Shown: one piece after another, positions 35,791 through 47,404 of the stretch
How the letters are laid out: each line of letters begins with the position of its first letter
Numbering within the stretch: the first letter of the stretch is position 1
Source: Zingiber officinale
Taxonomy: Eukaryota; Streptophyta; Magnoliopsida; Zingiberales; Zingiberaceae
DNA length: 64,000 bases
Direction: 5' to 3'
Assembly (NCBI RefSeq): GCF_018446385.1
Contig: NC_056002.1
Span: forward strand, 9,372,894-9,436,893
Notes under the pieces: model-generated
Told to the model about the DNA's origin: nothing
Seen by the model: only the letters and a program-made list of their open reading frames with translations
The model's database searches: none
Position numbers and translations under genes: made by a program

Positions 35791-36427
35791 GCTCCATGAG
35801 TATTTGGGAGTTGAGGGATTGACTCGAAGCCTCAGATGGTCGATAGATTAGTTTTTCTATTATATTTTTCCCCGACTCCACTAGTATTCGGGAGTCTAGG
35901 GACCGAGGCAGATCCTCAGTCGGTCGACACGACTCCTCGATCAGATATGCTACAGGCTCTGCTCCCTTTTTACGGTCACAAGATCTACTATAGTTCCATA
36001 ATAAGAGAGTAAGAGTTTAGTTCCATGATCAGAGACTAGGAACACAACTCTCAGATCTGAGACAAGGGGCACAGCTCCCCGATCAGATACTAGGGACACA
36101 ACTCCCCAACCAGATACTCACGGTACAACTTCCCAATTCGGATCTAGGGGCCTCGATCTTTGATTATGGGCTAGGAGCCTTACTCTTCGATCAAGTACTA
36201 GGGGCTCAGCTCCTCGATTAGACTTTGTACCCTCCACCCATGGGGCTTTGTTTTCTCCTATTGTTACGGGTTCTGATCTCTCGTATTACTATGAGCTTTA
36301 CTCCCTTTGACGGCCAAGGCTCAGTTTACTCTCTCCTTGATTTCGTGGACATTTGAGAATCAAGGGATCAATACTATTTATCTCTCCAACTTTATGGGCA
36401 TTCGGGAGTCGAGAGACTGAATCAGAT
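35791..36427 (+). repeat. Right arm of the Tat-like element, dispersed short repeats
   Basis: Repeated words such as CTCCCCGATCAGATACTAGGG and GTATTCGGGAGTCGAGGGA occur here and at 45968-47400. The sequence joins directly onto the left flank of the Athila element, apart from the Athila target duplication. Confidence 0.6.
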
Positions 36428-37388
36428 CACAGTCGAGCGACGACTATAAATCCTGAAGCAGTGAAGATTATAGTCGAGCAGCGACTATAAACCCTTGAGC
36501 AGCGAAGATTACAATTAAGCGGTGACTATAAACCCTTAAAAAGTAAATATCACAGTCGAACGACAACTATAAACCCTTGAACAGTGAAGATTACAATCGA
36601 ACAACGACTATAAACCCTTGAGAAGTGAAGATTATAGTTGAACGACAACTATAAACCATTGAGCAGTGAATATCACAGTTGAGTGGCGACTATAAACCCT
36701 TGACCAGTGAATATTACAGTCAAGTAGCGACTATAAACCCTTGAGCAGTGAAGATTATAGTCGAGCAGCAACTATAAATCCTTCAGCAGTGAAGATTATA
36801 GTTGAACGACGACTATAAACTTTTAAGCAATAAGTGAAGATTACAATCAAGCAGCGACTTAAACCCTTGAGCAGTGAAAATTACAGTTGAACGACGATTA
36901 TAAAATCTTGAGCAGTAAATATCACATCCGAGGGGCGACTATAAACCGTTGAGTAGTGAATATCACAGTTGAGCGGCGACTATAAACCCTTGAGCGGTGA
37001 AGATTACAATCGAGCGACGACTATAAACCCTTGAGCAGTGAATATTACAGTTGAGCGACGGCTATAAATCCTTGAGCAGTAAATATCACAGTCAATCGAT
37101 AACTATAAACCCTTAAGCAGTGAAGATTACAGTCGAGCGGCGACTATAAACCATTGAGCATTGAAGATTATAGCTGAGCAGTGGCTATAAACCATTGAAC
37201 AGTAAATATCACAGTCGAGCGGTGGCTATAAATCCTTGAGCAGTGAAGAATACAGCTGAGCGACGACTCTAAACCCTAGCATAGTGAGAAGAAAAGTCGA
37301 ACAGCGGCTCTAAACCCCAGTTTAGTGAGAAGCAAAGCCGAGCGTCGACTCTAAACCCCAACATAGTAAGAAGCAAAGCCGAGCGCCT
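36428..37388 (+). repeat. 41-bp tandem array, about 23 copies
   Basis: Degenerate units contain the core CGACTATAAACCCTTGAGCAG followed by TGAAGATTACAGTCGAGCGA. I counted 23 units, the last three being a variant with CTCTAAACCC and GAGAAGCAAAGCC. Most units carry CTATAAA, a TATA-like word. The array lies in the LTR arm of the Tat-like element and has no counterpart in the copy at 45968-49687. Confidence 0.85.
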
Positions 37389-37631
37389 TAAGATTATAGC
37401 TCCAGGGTTTCAAACCAGGCATGTCTCAAACTCTCAAGTCACCGGCTGGGTTATAAGTAAGTATACTCTCGCGCCTCAAAATTGTAGCTCTCAAATTTCA
37501 GACTAGATCTGTCCCAGACTCTCGAGTCACCGGTCGGGTTATAAGCGAGCATGCTCTCGCACCTCAAAATTATAGCCCCCGATTTTTAGATTGGGTATGT
37601 CCTAGACTCCCGAGTCGTTTGGCCAGGTTAT
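37389..37631 (+). repeat. About 110-bp tandem repeat, 2-3 copies
   Basis: Units hold ATTATAGCTC, CCAGACTCTCGAGTCACCGG and GGTTATAAGCGAGCATGCTC. The last part is shared with the 68-bp array at 47405-48413, so the two arrays have a common origin. Confidence 0.7.
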
Positions 37632-37827
37632 ATGTCTGCTCTCAGACCAGAGAATCTTTATCGATATATCTTCTTCAGGGCTCAACCTCCCTCATTCGGA
37701 GTCGAGCTATCTTCACAGGTCTTAGACCAGAGTATCTCTAGCAATATTGGACTAGTGTATCGCACCTGTCTTGGACTGGAACATCATCACTGGTCTAACC
37801 AAAGTATCCCACGGGCTCTGCGCCCTT

Positions 37828-38220
37828 CGATTTCACGGGCCATGCTCCCGCTCAGTTCTCAGGTTCCATACCCACTCGACTCACGGGTTTCACTCATGTT
37901 TGCCTTCGATTTCACGGGCTACGCTCCCGCTCAATTCTCAAGCTCCATACCCGCTTGGCTCACGAGTTTCGCTCCCATTCGCCTTTGATTTCATGGGCTA
38001 TGCTCTCGCTCAGTTCTTGGGTTCCATACCCACTCGGCTCATGGATTTTGTTCCCGTTCACCATCGATTTCACGAGCTATGCTCCAGCTCAATTCTCGGG
38101 TTCCATGCTCGCTCGACTCATGGGTTTCATTCCCGTTCATCTTTAATTTTACGAGATACACTCCCGCAAAGTTCTCGGGTTCCATGCTCGCTCAGCTCAC
38201 AGGTTTCGCTCGGCTCATAG
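37828..38220 (+). repeat. 79-bp tandem repeat, about 5 copies
   Basis: Units run CGATTTCACGGGCTATGCTC, CCGCTCAGTTCTCGGGTTCC, ATACCCACTCGGCTCACGGG and TTTCGCTCCCGTTCGCCTT. The period of 79 bp is not a multiple of three. The plus-strand open frames over it (37632-38261) are therefore in different frames of the same repeat and are not genes. Confidence 0.8.
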
Positions 38221-39589
38221 AGGAGAAGGGCAAGTTGATCATTACACATTTGGAGGGCTAGGACTTTCGAGGAGTGAGGTACTATTCACAAGAGAAGAGG
38301 GGTTTTTTTCTTTCACTATAGAAAAAAGGCATCGCCTCCTCCCTCCTCTACCCTAACGCCGCTGAGCAGCACCATCGCCTCCTTCGCCATCGCCGTCGCA
38401 CGGACTCACGCGAGCACGCCGCTGCCTCTTCTTTTCTCTTCTCCTGACGACAACGCTACCGCCTCCCCCTCCTCCCGCGCACACCACCACGCGCCAGCAG
38501 CCCCCTCTCCCTCTCCTCTCGTCGACAGCCACAACCGCTTGTCCACAGCCTTCCCTCCTCCACTCGCAGCTGGCCATCACCGACACAGCGCTGCCACAGC
38601 ATACTCCTCCATCTCGAGGCGAGGCTCACGCCACCTCTCCGTCCGGCGCCACCTCATCGGTGGCCATGTCCTGCCTCCTCATAGGAAGGCCACGTGCCAC
38701 CCCTAGCGCTGCCTCCCTCTCCCTCCTTACCAGCGCCCTTCTCTCCACCGGCCATAGCTAGCCGACGTTGCCCTCCAGGGTCGGCGCCGACCTTATTGTC
38801 GTTGCCTTGTCGCGAGCCGACCACGCCAGTGCAAGATCAGCCCCGAGAAACATCTGGTTCCTATCATCGCAGCCAACCTCTGAGCCAAAGTCGGTCCCAT
38901 CATTGTAGGTCGTCTCAGATCTACGCTGTCGTACACTTCCGACGCCGATCGAGTATCTGATCCACGTGAACGTGAGTTTTCGACACTGATCTGTCCTTCA
39001 AGTCACCGTTGTGTTCTGGCCATCGAGCCACTATTCCGTTCCAACTCCGTGTCATGGTTGTGCTTCAGCCTTCGCACCACTATTATGATTATGAGCTATT
39101 GGTATTATCTGACCTATGAGCCGTTATTCGTGCCGCTGTAGCATTTTGGCCCACGAGTTATTATTATGGTCCAGCCTACGAGCCACTGTTATGATCCATG
39201 CCGCTAGATTCAGCTCCTCATCCGGTTCACATTTATCTACTCTTTCGGGTCACGACAACTCGATCAACATCATGACCAGCTCACCAGTTCATCAAAGAGC
39301 GCTCCCCTAAGTCAGGGTATGTCACCGTACTCATTATTTATTTATTTTATTATTCTACTATTATTTTGTTCCTTATATATTTATTATATCTGTCTCGAAT
39401 ATCAGAATGTCAACAATAGGGACAACCTGATCATTATCTACAAATAATATTGACTAGAGACCTTTTGACGAATTCATCAATATAGAAAATAGCTTCTCAT
39501 ACTCTTTTCTTTAAGAGAATGATAACTCAATTAGCATTTTAATCATATTATTCTGGTCATTTTATCTTCTTTGCTTTGAGACGAAATCA
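38221..39589 (+). repeat. 3' end of the Tat-like right arm
   Basis: It matches 17435-21925 without the hAT-like and solo-LTR inserts, and 48430-49687. It therefore shows the empty insertion sites for both inserts. Confidence 0.65.
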
Positions 39590-41252
39590 TTGAATTTAGT
39601 AATGTTCTAGATATATTCTGAGAAGAAGCAATTGGGGCCAAAAAAAAAAATGTTAAAATTATTAATTGTTCTATAGATATTTTATTATTGGTCGGAAGAC
39701 ATGATTGTGACCATGAAAATTGCCAAAACAATATCTCATGTGATGCTTCTATCAGAATGATGTCGAATTAAATTTACTAGACCGACCATGGAATTAATTT
39801 AACGTGCGCGTTTGAATAAACTTATGTAATACTTTAGATAAAATATTATTATTCGAGTTGTAGATTATATATATATTGGAAAAAATAAAAATATTATGAA
39901 TTCTGACATAAATTTTCTAAAAGTTATTATATGGGTTATATTTTTAAAAATTATAAATTCAGACTAGCTTGGTTCTAATTGGTTTATAATGTTTGAATAA
40001 TAGATTTGTTGATTGCCTATGTTAAGTAAATTAACATTGATTAGATATTTGAAATTGAATAAAATCCAAATAGATTGAGGTCCATAGAGTATTTGATATT
40101 AGAAAATAGGTTGACCCAAAACTAGAGAGATAACGTACTGGGTAAATAATTATGAGGTTGAATGAATGAAGACTTTAGATTAGAATATAGGCTACAAACG
40201 AGAGCGAAAATTCTTTTTGCGTATACTCAAGAGAGCAGACAAACGTCAGTACCAAGAATCAAGGAAGGGATCCTTGGTGAAAACTCTCCGACACTCAAGT
40301 CAGTGTAATACACGAGTGAAAAATTGAACATGAGATGTGTAGCAGAGCATGTGCATAGTAAAAATATGTTCCAAAGCATACCTTGCTATCGGAAAAGACT
40401 CCTTTTTATATACCACACTAATAATCTCCATAATCATGAGGTGAAAGAGAATATCGGATGTCAGAAGTTATCGAGTAAAAGAATATATATTCTGGGAGGT
40501 ATACAGTCACCGTCCGAGCAATCTTTTGTTACTCATGTGTATCCTTTTTGTAACTGACGCAATTAATGAGGCAGTTGAAGGAATATGTTCTCATAATGTG
40601 TCGGCGAATGAAAAATGTAGTCACTTTCGAGGAAGATTCTATTGAATGTCTATATAATAACAGAATAATATTCTCTGACAAGTGGTTGTTATTCTTTGAC
40701 AGACTGATACGATTCTCTAATAATGTAGTCTCCAAGAGATATCCCGATCGCGCATTGATTCTTACAGGTTAGCATTAAAAAAGTATCAATGTGCTATTTT
40801 GAAATATATACATCTAACCAGCCACTTAGACCATAAGACGGTAGTTAAAACTATTAGGAGATTTCATCTTGACAGCAAATCTCCTTCCCTCAACGTGGCA
40901 TACTTATGCATCTTCTAAACATTTGTATCTTTTTATCTTCAGATGATGTAATTGGTTATGTCTAACAAATTAACAAACTAGTCTAGATGCATATTAGAAT
41001 AGATACGTATTGATCCAGCTGGAATGGATTGACGGGGTACTGAGATAAACGTATTCGTTTTTTACCACAATATTAGAATAGATGCAACATTTACTAACAA
41101 GTGACTCAAAGTATGGAATTGTTTATGCAATTCTATAGAAGTTAGTTTTGCAGCAATGGTTGTTCATATACTATGTTATATGGTTGATTATCCTTTCTAA
41201 GAAAATGACTTGATTGCTTGTCTTAAAGGTATTAGCGCTACTTGGTGTTAGG
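39590..41252. other. Mostly unrecognised; possible old Gypsy LTR on minus strand at 40200-40770
   Basis: No gene is visible. The part 40200-40770 contains CTCTCCGACACTCAAGTCAG and a reversed TATA-like CTTTTTATATACC, which recall antisense Gypsy LTR sequence. No ends could be fixed. Open frames at 40324-40772 match nothing I know. Confidence 0.3.
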
Positions 41253-41595
41253 TGTTGTGAGTCTAGTACTACATTGATATTTTAAGTTTAGGAATTCTAT
41301 TATGGAGTCAATACATACACATATAATTATCCCTTTATAACAAGAAAAATAGAATTTCTCCTTTTTCTCCAAACTCATCATGGTATTAGAGCACCCTTTT
41401 AGCATTACAGTGTTCCAATAGAGGTATTCTATTCCTTAGAAGGTCATCCGTCTCCCCTCAATTCATCCACCTTCTCTCTCTTCTTCTTCTCTAATAACAT
41501 GTGATTTCCTCTGCAACTATGTCCTCCTACTCAGCTTTGATATATATTTTTCTTGTATGACAAGATAGCTTACAAATCTATTGTTCCAGGCAGCG
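41253..41595 (+). mobile_element. Short Copia LTR with primer-binding site (Ale-like remnant)
   Basis: A 128-bp block from TGTTGTGAGTC to CCAAACTCATCA (41253-41380) is followed directly by TGGTATTAGAGC, a Met-tRNA-type primer-binding site. LTRs this short fit the Ale-type Copia lineage. Only the start of the internal region is left, and no partner LTR was found. Confidence 0.5.
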
Positions 41596-41689
41596 GGCAG
41601 CCGGGGCCAGGCATCTTTAAGTTTAAATTAAGTAAGGATTTTTTTAAAATGTAAAAATAAGTTTTAAAGAATTTTTAAAAAGATTTTAA

Positions 41690-42060
41690 AAGAATTTTTT
41701 TAATTTAATTTACTGTTATTTATTTTATTTTATTTTTATTTTAATTGAACTTAATTTGAATTAATTTTACATTATTTGATTTAATTTGATTTAATTTAAC
41801 TTAATTTTAATTTAACTTAATTTGAGTTAATTTAACTTGATTTAATTTAATTTAATTTAATTTAATTTAGAGTTATGTTAACTTGATTTAATTTAATTTA
41901 ATTTAATTTAATTTTAATTTAACTTAATTTGAGTTAATTTAACTTGATTTTATTTAATTTAACTTGATTTTAATTTAACTTAATTTTAATCTTAATTTAA
42001 TTTTCACTTAGATTTAATTTAAATTTACTCTTAATTTAAATTTAATTTAAAATAAATATT
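41690..42060. repeat. (TTAAT)n-like low-complexity block
   Basis: Nearly pure variations of TTTAATTTAATT and ACTTAATTTGAGTTAA. It may be the A/T spacer of the Copia copy to the right, as in the two other copies. Confidence 0.7.
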
Positions 42061-45000
42061 TTACTTTAGTCATCTCACTTGATCTATATTTTCAATCAGG
42101 AAATCCTATGATTCAAGTTCAATTTCAATGTTGGATTTAACTTTGTGTTAGATTCAAGTTTAACTTTGGACTCAACAAATAGGTATTTTTTGGATAAACT
42201 TTTGAGTTATGGTGAGTCACTTAGAAATCATTAGAGTAACCATGCCTTCGAGGTTTTCCAAATAGTTCTATCCATTGAGCTTAATACAAAATCTTGGTCT
42301 AACTAGTTAGGATCTGTAAGAGATAGCTTCAATTTGTTCCACTAAGCCAAATGCATCAGGTTAAAGTCATATCTTCCTAGACATGCATAGACAGAGTTTT
42401 CCTAATTTATTATTATCCAAAACTTCACCAGTACCGTTGGTCGAGTTAAACTTTTATCCCTTTTTAGATTAGTCCTAATTACCCATTCGAGTAAGTTGTT
42501 ATTTTTAGAGGTGTCAACTATTTTGGAGTCTCCCCCTGAAATATTGGACTTAGATTTTAAATTTTGGTTTGTGTCGTTTTATTTTATAGTTATAATAGAC
42601 TTGATTATAGTTTGAATTTGGATTAATTTTATTTTTACTTGATCTAGGCTTAGTTCGATTTGTTTTATGTGGCTTTATTGGATTTATTTTAGAGGGAGTA
42701 GTTGCATTTGAGTTATTTGGTTTTAGATAATGTATTTTATCTTTAGGTACGTAGTATTGGTTGAGTCCTACTTGCATGGTTAGACACGCTTTTGGAACCC
42801 AAACTTTAATTTGATTTTTTTACTTTGGTTTACTAAAGATATAAAGGTTTGTTGGTTGAGCTGGACTTGTATCCGAGTTCGAACTTATTGTACACAACTC
42901 TTTGTGATCGAAGTATCATGTCAAGGTACTTGGATCTAGCTAGTTGTGAATTTCTCTAGTAATTCTTTTAGTTTGACTATTTCGCTTTTCAATCTGAAAT
43001 TATCCTCCGCAAGTTTTACAACTTGAGTTGGGATTTCAGGTTGAATCGGCTCAGCTGTTGAATTTGATTTTAATTGTTCATTAAGTGTTTTATTTTCTTT
43101 TATTAGTTCATTTATTTTATTTTCAGAGTTAGTTAATTTCCTATTTAAGCATGCAATGATCTTAAAAAACTTTCTGCTTAAATTAAAATGTACCTCATCA
43201 GAACCTTCGGAAACGACGAACTCGTAGCTTGACTCGGATTCGGACCCGTCTTCCAATTCGCACTCCGATTCTGGTCCGTAGGCCATCAAAACGAGGTAGT
43301 TGGTGTGCTTTGGTTCTTCGCAGTCTGATTCCTTCGCGGACGATTCGTCCCAAGTCGCTTTAAGGGCTTTCTTCTTTTTCATACTCGGGCAGTCGTTCTT
43401 GTAGTGCTCTTCTTATTGCATCCAAAGCATGTCACGTTCTTGTTGTTAAAGTTGGAGGTGGAGTTGATCTTCTACAGGTCCTTGTTGGTAAAGTTCTTCT
43501 TTTTCTGATGAACATTTTTCTTACTAAGTTCACCAGGTATTTTTCATCATCTGAGTCTAGATCAGACTCAACTTCTGGTTCCGGCTTAGTTCTAGATTTT
43601 CCTTTTGATATTCCTGCAACAAGAGCAATAGCTTTCTCGATTTTGGTGTTAGTCTGTTCGTGTAGCTCTAATTCATAGAAAAGTTCGTCCAATTTCAATT
43701 TAGATAAATTCCTTGAGATTTTATAAGCATTCACGATGGATGCCCACAGTGCATTTCGAGGGAAGACTTTTAAGATATACCTGATCAAGTCTCGATTTTT
43801 AATCTGATGGTCGATTGTGTGAAGCCCGTTGAGAATATCTTTTATCCTCGCATGAAGCTAACTAACAGTCTCACCTTCCTACATTTTAACATTAAATAAT
43901 TTATTTAAAAATAAATTCCTCTTCGTTATCTTTGCGTCGTTGGTTCCCTCGTGCAGTTCTATGAGCTTGTCTCATAGTTCTTTTGCATTTTTGTGTGGGC
44001 CAACGCGATTCAGCTCTTCCTTCGTTAGCCCACACTGGATTGCGTTAAGGGTCTTGAAGTCGATCTGAGCCTTCTTCTTCTTTTCTGGATTCCAATTTTC
44101 TTGATCTATTGGAATTTTGGAGTTGTCGATGGGTGCCTTGTATCCTTTGATAACGTTAAACCATTGGTCAAAATCCGTTTTCAGGTACACCTCCATATGC
44201 TTCTTCCCGTATGGAAAGTCATCCCCGTTGAAGAGTGGGGGACGAACGGTGACGTATCCTTCATTTTGTACCATTTTAGAGCTGTAAAACAAAACTACAG
44301 AGAGGTACCAACACTTGGTCTTAGATTAGTAGAGTTAAAAAAATATTTCAAAGTACTTGAGTGGTGTTGTACCAGCTTCAAGTTAAAATCGAATGAGAAA
44401 ATATTATCTAGAAAAAAAATTGAAATAAAAAAAATCCCCCTGGCTTGATTGGTGGTTGCACCAATTCAGAGTAGAACCCGCTCTGATACCACTTGTTGAA
44501 TCAATACGCACGTGAGAGGGGGGTGAATCACGTGATTTTTAAAAACTCGTCTTTTCGTTTTTAAGAACTCAGTATGCTGCGAAAAACTATGAGAAAAGAC
44601 AGAAATAGAAAAACAAGTAAAATAACACGCGTTCAGTTTTACTTGGCTCGGAATATTTGGCGACTCCTACTCCAAGACCCAGATCCCGTGGACCTATGGA
44701 TGAACAATCCACTAAAATACCTTTTCCGGTACCTTCGGAAAAAGGAATTGAGTACACAAAAAGATGAAACAAGTGCAACACTCTATACTTGTCCTATTGC
44801 AAATAATTAAATACACAAATTACAGCTCGTTACGCAACACCTTTGAAAATTGTCAGCTTAGGCTCAGTGTCGGTCGGTTCCTCGATAGTAGTCAAGCGCA
44901 ACAACATTGCAGCAAAGTCACAGCAGTAGACCGGAGCAGTCGGAATCTCAATCGAATGTGTAGAAACTTATATGTGAGTTCTTGTAGAAGCTTTGGGCGA

Positions 45001-45796
45001 GCGGCCTTAAATAAAGCATGGAAGGCGCCTTCCATATGCATTGAAGGCGTCTCTAATGAGATAAAGTTTATCCCGTAAATGTTGTACCTTATCTACTCTG
45101 ATCGCTAAACTTAATCTTTTGGAAGGCGCCTTCGATGAACAGTACGAAGGAGCCTTCAGGTGCTTGAAGGCGCATTCAAATACTATTCATCTGAAGGCAA
45201 ATATACTCTTTTGTCCTGCAAAATAACGTTAGTCTAATAAACCAAGTAATGACCTGCAAGACAAGTATTAGTAAAATAATAATGAGGAGTAGTAATTAGT
45301 TTCTGTCCTCGCAGGACCAGGAACTAGTCAAGGTCTCATATTAGGAATTCGAAATGGACCTTACCTGGACCGATGTCTACCATCCCCTCAACTGAGATAT
45401 GTCCTCATTTAGTCACACTCCTCCAGTGACTTACATTTATTTACCAATTTGCCAGATATCCGGTCAACCCGTCAACCTATTTAGACTTTCCGTGAGATAT
45501 CCGGCCAGCCCGTCGACCTATCTGGACTTCTCGCTAGATATCCGGTTGCCCCGTCGACCTATCTAGACTTCTCGCTAGATATCCGATCGGCCCGTCGACT
45601 TATCTGGACTTCTCACTAGATATTAGGTCGGTCCGTTGACCTATCTGGACTTCGCACCAGATATCCGGTTGGCCCATTGACCTATCTGGTTACTCCTACA
45701 CACTTAGTAAAGTGGTTAGATCACAATTATACTAACTTAACTTATTTGTTATTCATCAAAACCTGAGTTAGACCGTTAGTGCAAACTGCACCAACA
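42061..45796 (-). mobile_element. Copia (SIRE-like) gag-containing remnant, third copy
   Basis: The element lies in reverse orientation with its 5' LTR at 44494-45796 and the primer-binding site GGTATCAGAGCGGG directly left of it (minus strand). Gag-like blocks lie on the minus strand at 42936-44292 (RPPLFNGDDFPYGKKHMEVY, IQCGLTKEELNRVG, a coiled coil near 43000-43200). No left LTR was found, so the left limit is uncertain (between about 41600 and 42100). No polymerase was recognised. It is broken, with several breaks. Confidence 0.65.
44494..45796 (-). repeat. 5' LTR of the third Copia copy, with a 41-bp array
   Basis: In plus orientation it runs from TGTTGAATCAATACGCACG to CTGCACCAACA. Near 45466-45694 it holds about six units of 41 bp with CCCGTCGACCTATCTGGACT and TCTCGCTAGATATCCGG. 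GGCGCCTTC-rich words near 45018-45180 match those in the solo LTR at 32231. Confidence 0.75.
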
Positions 45797-45967
45797 TATC
45801 AGTGACATACTTTTGCTGAAATAAGAGAAGATCATTTGAGGCTAGGCGAACCTCAACACCATAGAAGAGGGAAAGAGCCCCAAGATCCTTAATCGCAAAT
45901 TTTGTATGAAGTTTACATACTATGACATCAACAGAAGAAGAATCACTCCCTGTAATGATTAGATCAT
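45797..45967 (-). pseudogene. Copia reverse transcriptase remnant (downstream piece)
   Basis: The minus strand shows LLVYVDDLIITGSDSS and KDLGALSLFYGVEV, hallmark blocks of Copia reverse transcriptase. It is a fossil. It belongs with the piece at 49693-50640, from which it is separated by the Tat-like LTR copy. On its other side it is cut by the Copia LTR at 45796. Confidence 0.8.
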
Positions 45968-46216
45968 CAACATATACAAGGAGCTCAACTCCCCGATCAA
46001 ACATTAGGGGCACAACTCCCCCATCAGACACTAAGGACACAACTTCCCGATCAGTGACTCGTTGTACAGCTTCCCGATCAGGATCTAAGGGTCTCTCTAT
46101 TTGATTACAAGCTAGGGGCCTTACTCTCTGATCAAGGACTCGGGGCCCAACTCCTCGATCAGGTGTGCTACAGGTTTTGCACCCTTCATCCATAGGGCTC
46201 TGCACCCTATTACTAC

Positions 46217-46976
46217 TGATCCGGTAGTAAGAATGGGGAACCCCATTTAGCAGAGTCAACGCCGCGGAGGGCCAAAGGCCTTGGCCGAGCGGATAAGGAG
46301 GGCGACGACCAGCTGAAGCTTCCGAGCGGAAGCAATACACCCCGCCGGAGTCGGGGTTCCGACGCTCATGATGAACAGTAGGAAAGGCCGAGCAGAGGGC
46401 CTGCTCGGCCTAAGGAATAAAACATCAACGCTGCGAACAGTCCAGAGAGCACATGACCAGGAAGCTCCCGCGTGGATCAGAACACCCGATCGGCCGGACG
46501 CGAGGAAACTGCCGACCGGTCGAATGATCGACGGGGAGTAAGAAAAGGCAAGGATAGAAACATCTTCTGACAGCAGATGATATGCAGGATCTTAGGACAT
46601 GCGCTCACTGTCTCATCAAAGACGTGCTCACTGTCCCATCAAAGACGTGCTCGTACTGTAGCAGTAAGGAGTCAGGCAAGCTCCTCTGACAAGCCCATAC
46701 TGGGTATGGGTTGAGGACACGTGTGTGTGCCTCAGTATATGTACATCAGCCTCCTCAGAAGTCTATATAAGGCCTCCACTTCTTCAACCGGAGGTACGCG
46801 AGTCTTCATCCGGCAACCACTTTCATCTATTCCTTCGCCTGACTTGAGCGTCGGAGGGCCGTCGCCGGGACACCCCTCCCGGCTCGGTTTTGTTGCAGGT
46901 TCGCTGGAGCACTCGAGGATCCAGCAGGGAGCGCCACGTCCCCAGCGTTCGTTGACCCCTGGTTCGGACAGGATCA
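46217..46976 (+). mobile_element. Solo LTR, Gypsy, 760 bp
   Basis: It runs from TGATCCGGTAGTAAG to TTCGGACAGGATCA with a perfect target duplication, actac (46212-46216 and 46977-46981). TATA-like GTCTATATAAGGCC lies near 46762. It shares CTTGAGCGTCGGAGGGCCGT with the reverse-oriented solo LTRs at 50787 and 56171. Confidence 0.88.
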
Positions 46977-47404
46977 ACTACTATATGCTCTGCACTCTCC
47001 ACCTATAGGATTTTGCATCCTCTTACGTCTACAAGCTCTGCTCCCTTATATAGATATGGGCTCACTCCTTTTGACGGTCAGGGCTCAGATTATTTTCTCC
47101 CTGACTCCGCGGAGCCAAAGGATCGACACTATTCCTCTCCTCGACTTCACAGGTATTTGTGAGTCGAGGGATTAAGTTAGATCCTCAGCCGGTCGACACC
47201 ACTTCGCGATCAGGTATGATAAAGGCTCTGGTCCCTCATATTGCTACGGGCTCCGCTTCTATGGACTTCAGGACTTCATCTCCCCCGTTTGGGGTTGAGC
47301 TATCGCCACTGGTCTCAGACCAGAGTATCGCCACCTGTCTCGAACCGGAGTATCTCCGCTAGTCTCGGACCATAGTATCGCCATCGGTCTCGGACTATAT
47401 TATC

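Larger units (their letters stand above)
17435..39589 (+). mobile_element. Old long-LTR Gypsy element (Tat-like), heavily interrupted
   Basis: Two long related arms flank a very short internal part. The left arm (17435-21925) matches the right end of the second arm (about 38225-39589) over their length once the insertions are removed. Right after the left arm comes TTGACATCGTCTATAGAA (about 21929-21946), which looks like a worn plant Gypsy primer-binding site (TTGGCGCCGTCTGTGGAA); all five differences are transitions. The right arm begins near the Athila insertion and ends at 39589. A third copy of the arm lies at 45968-49687. No coding region was recognised. Insertions are listed separately. 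It is broken, and older than everything inside it. Confidence 0.6.

Noticed and set aside
36428-38220. Regular repeats considered as a CRISPR array (also 47405-48413)
   Set aside because: Units are head-to-tail without unique spacers, the DNA is eukaryotic, and they lie inside LTR sequence.
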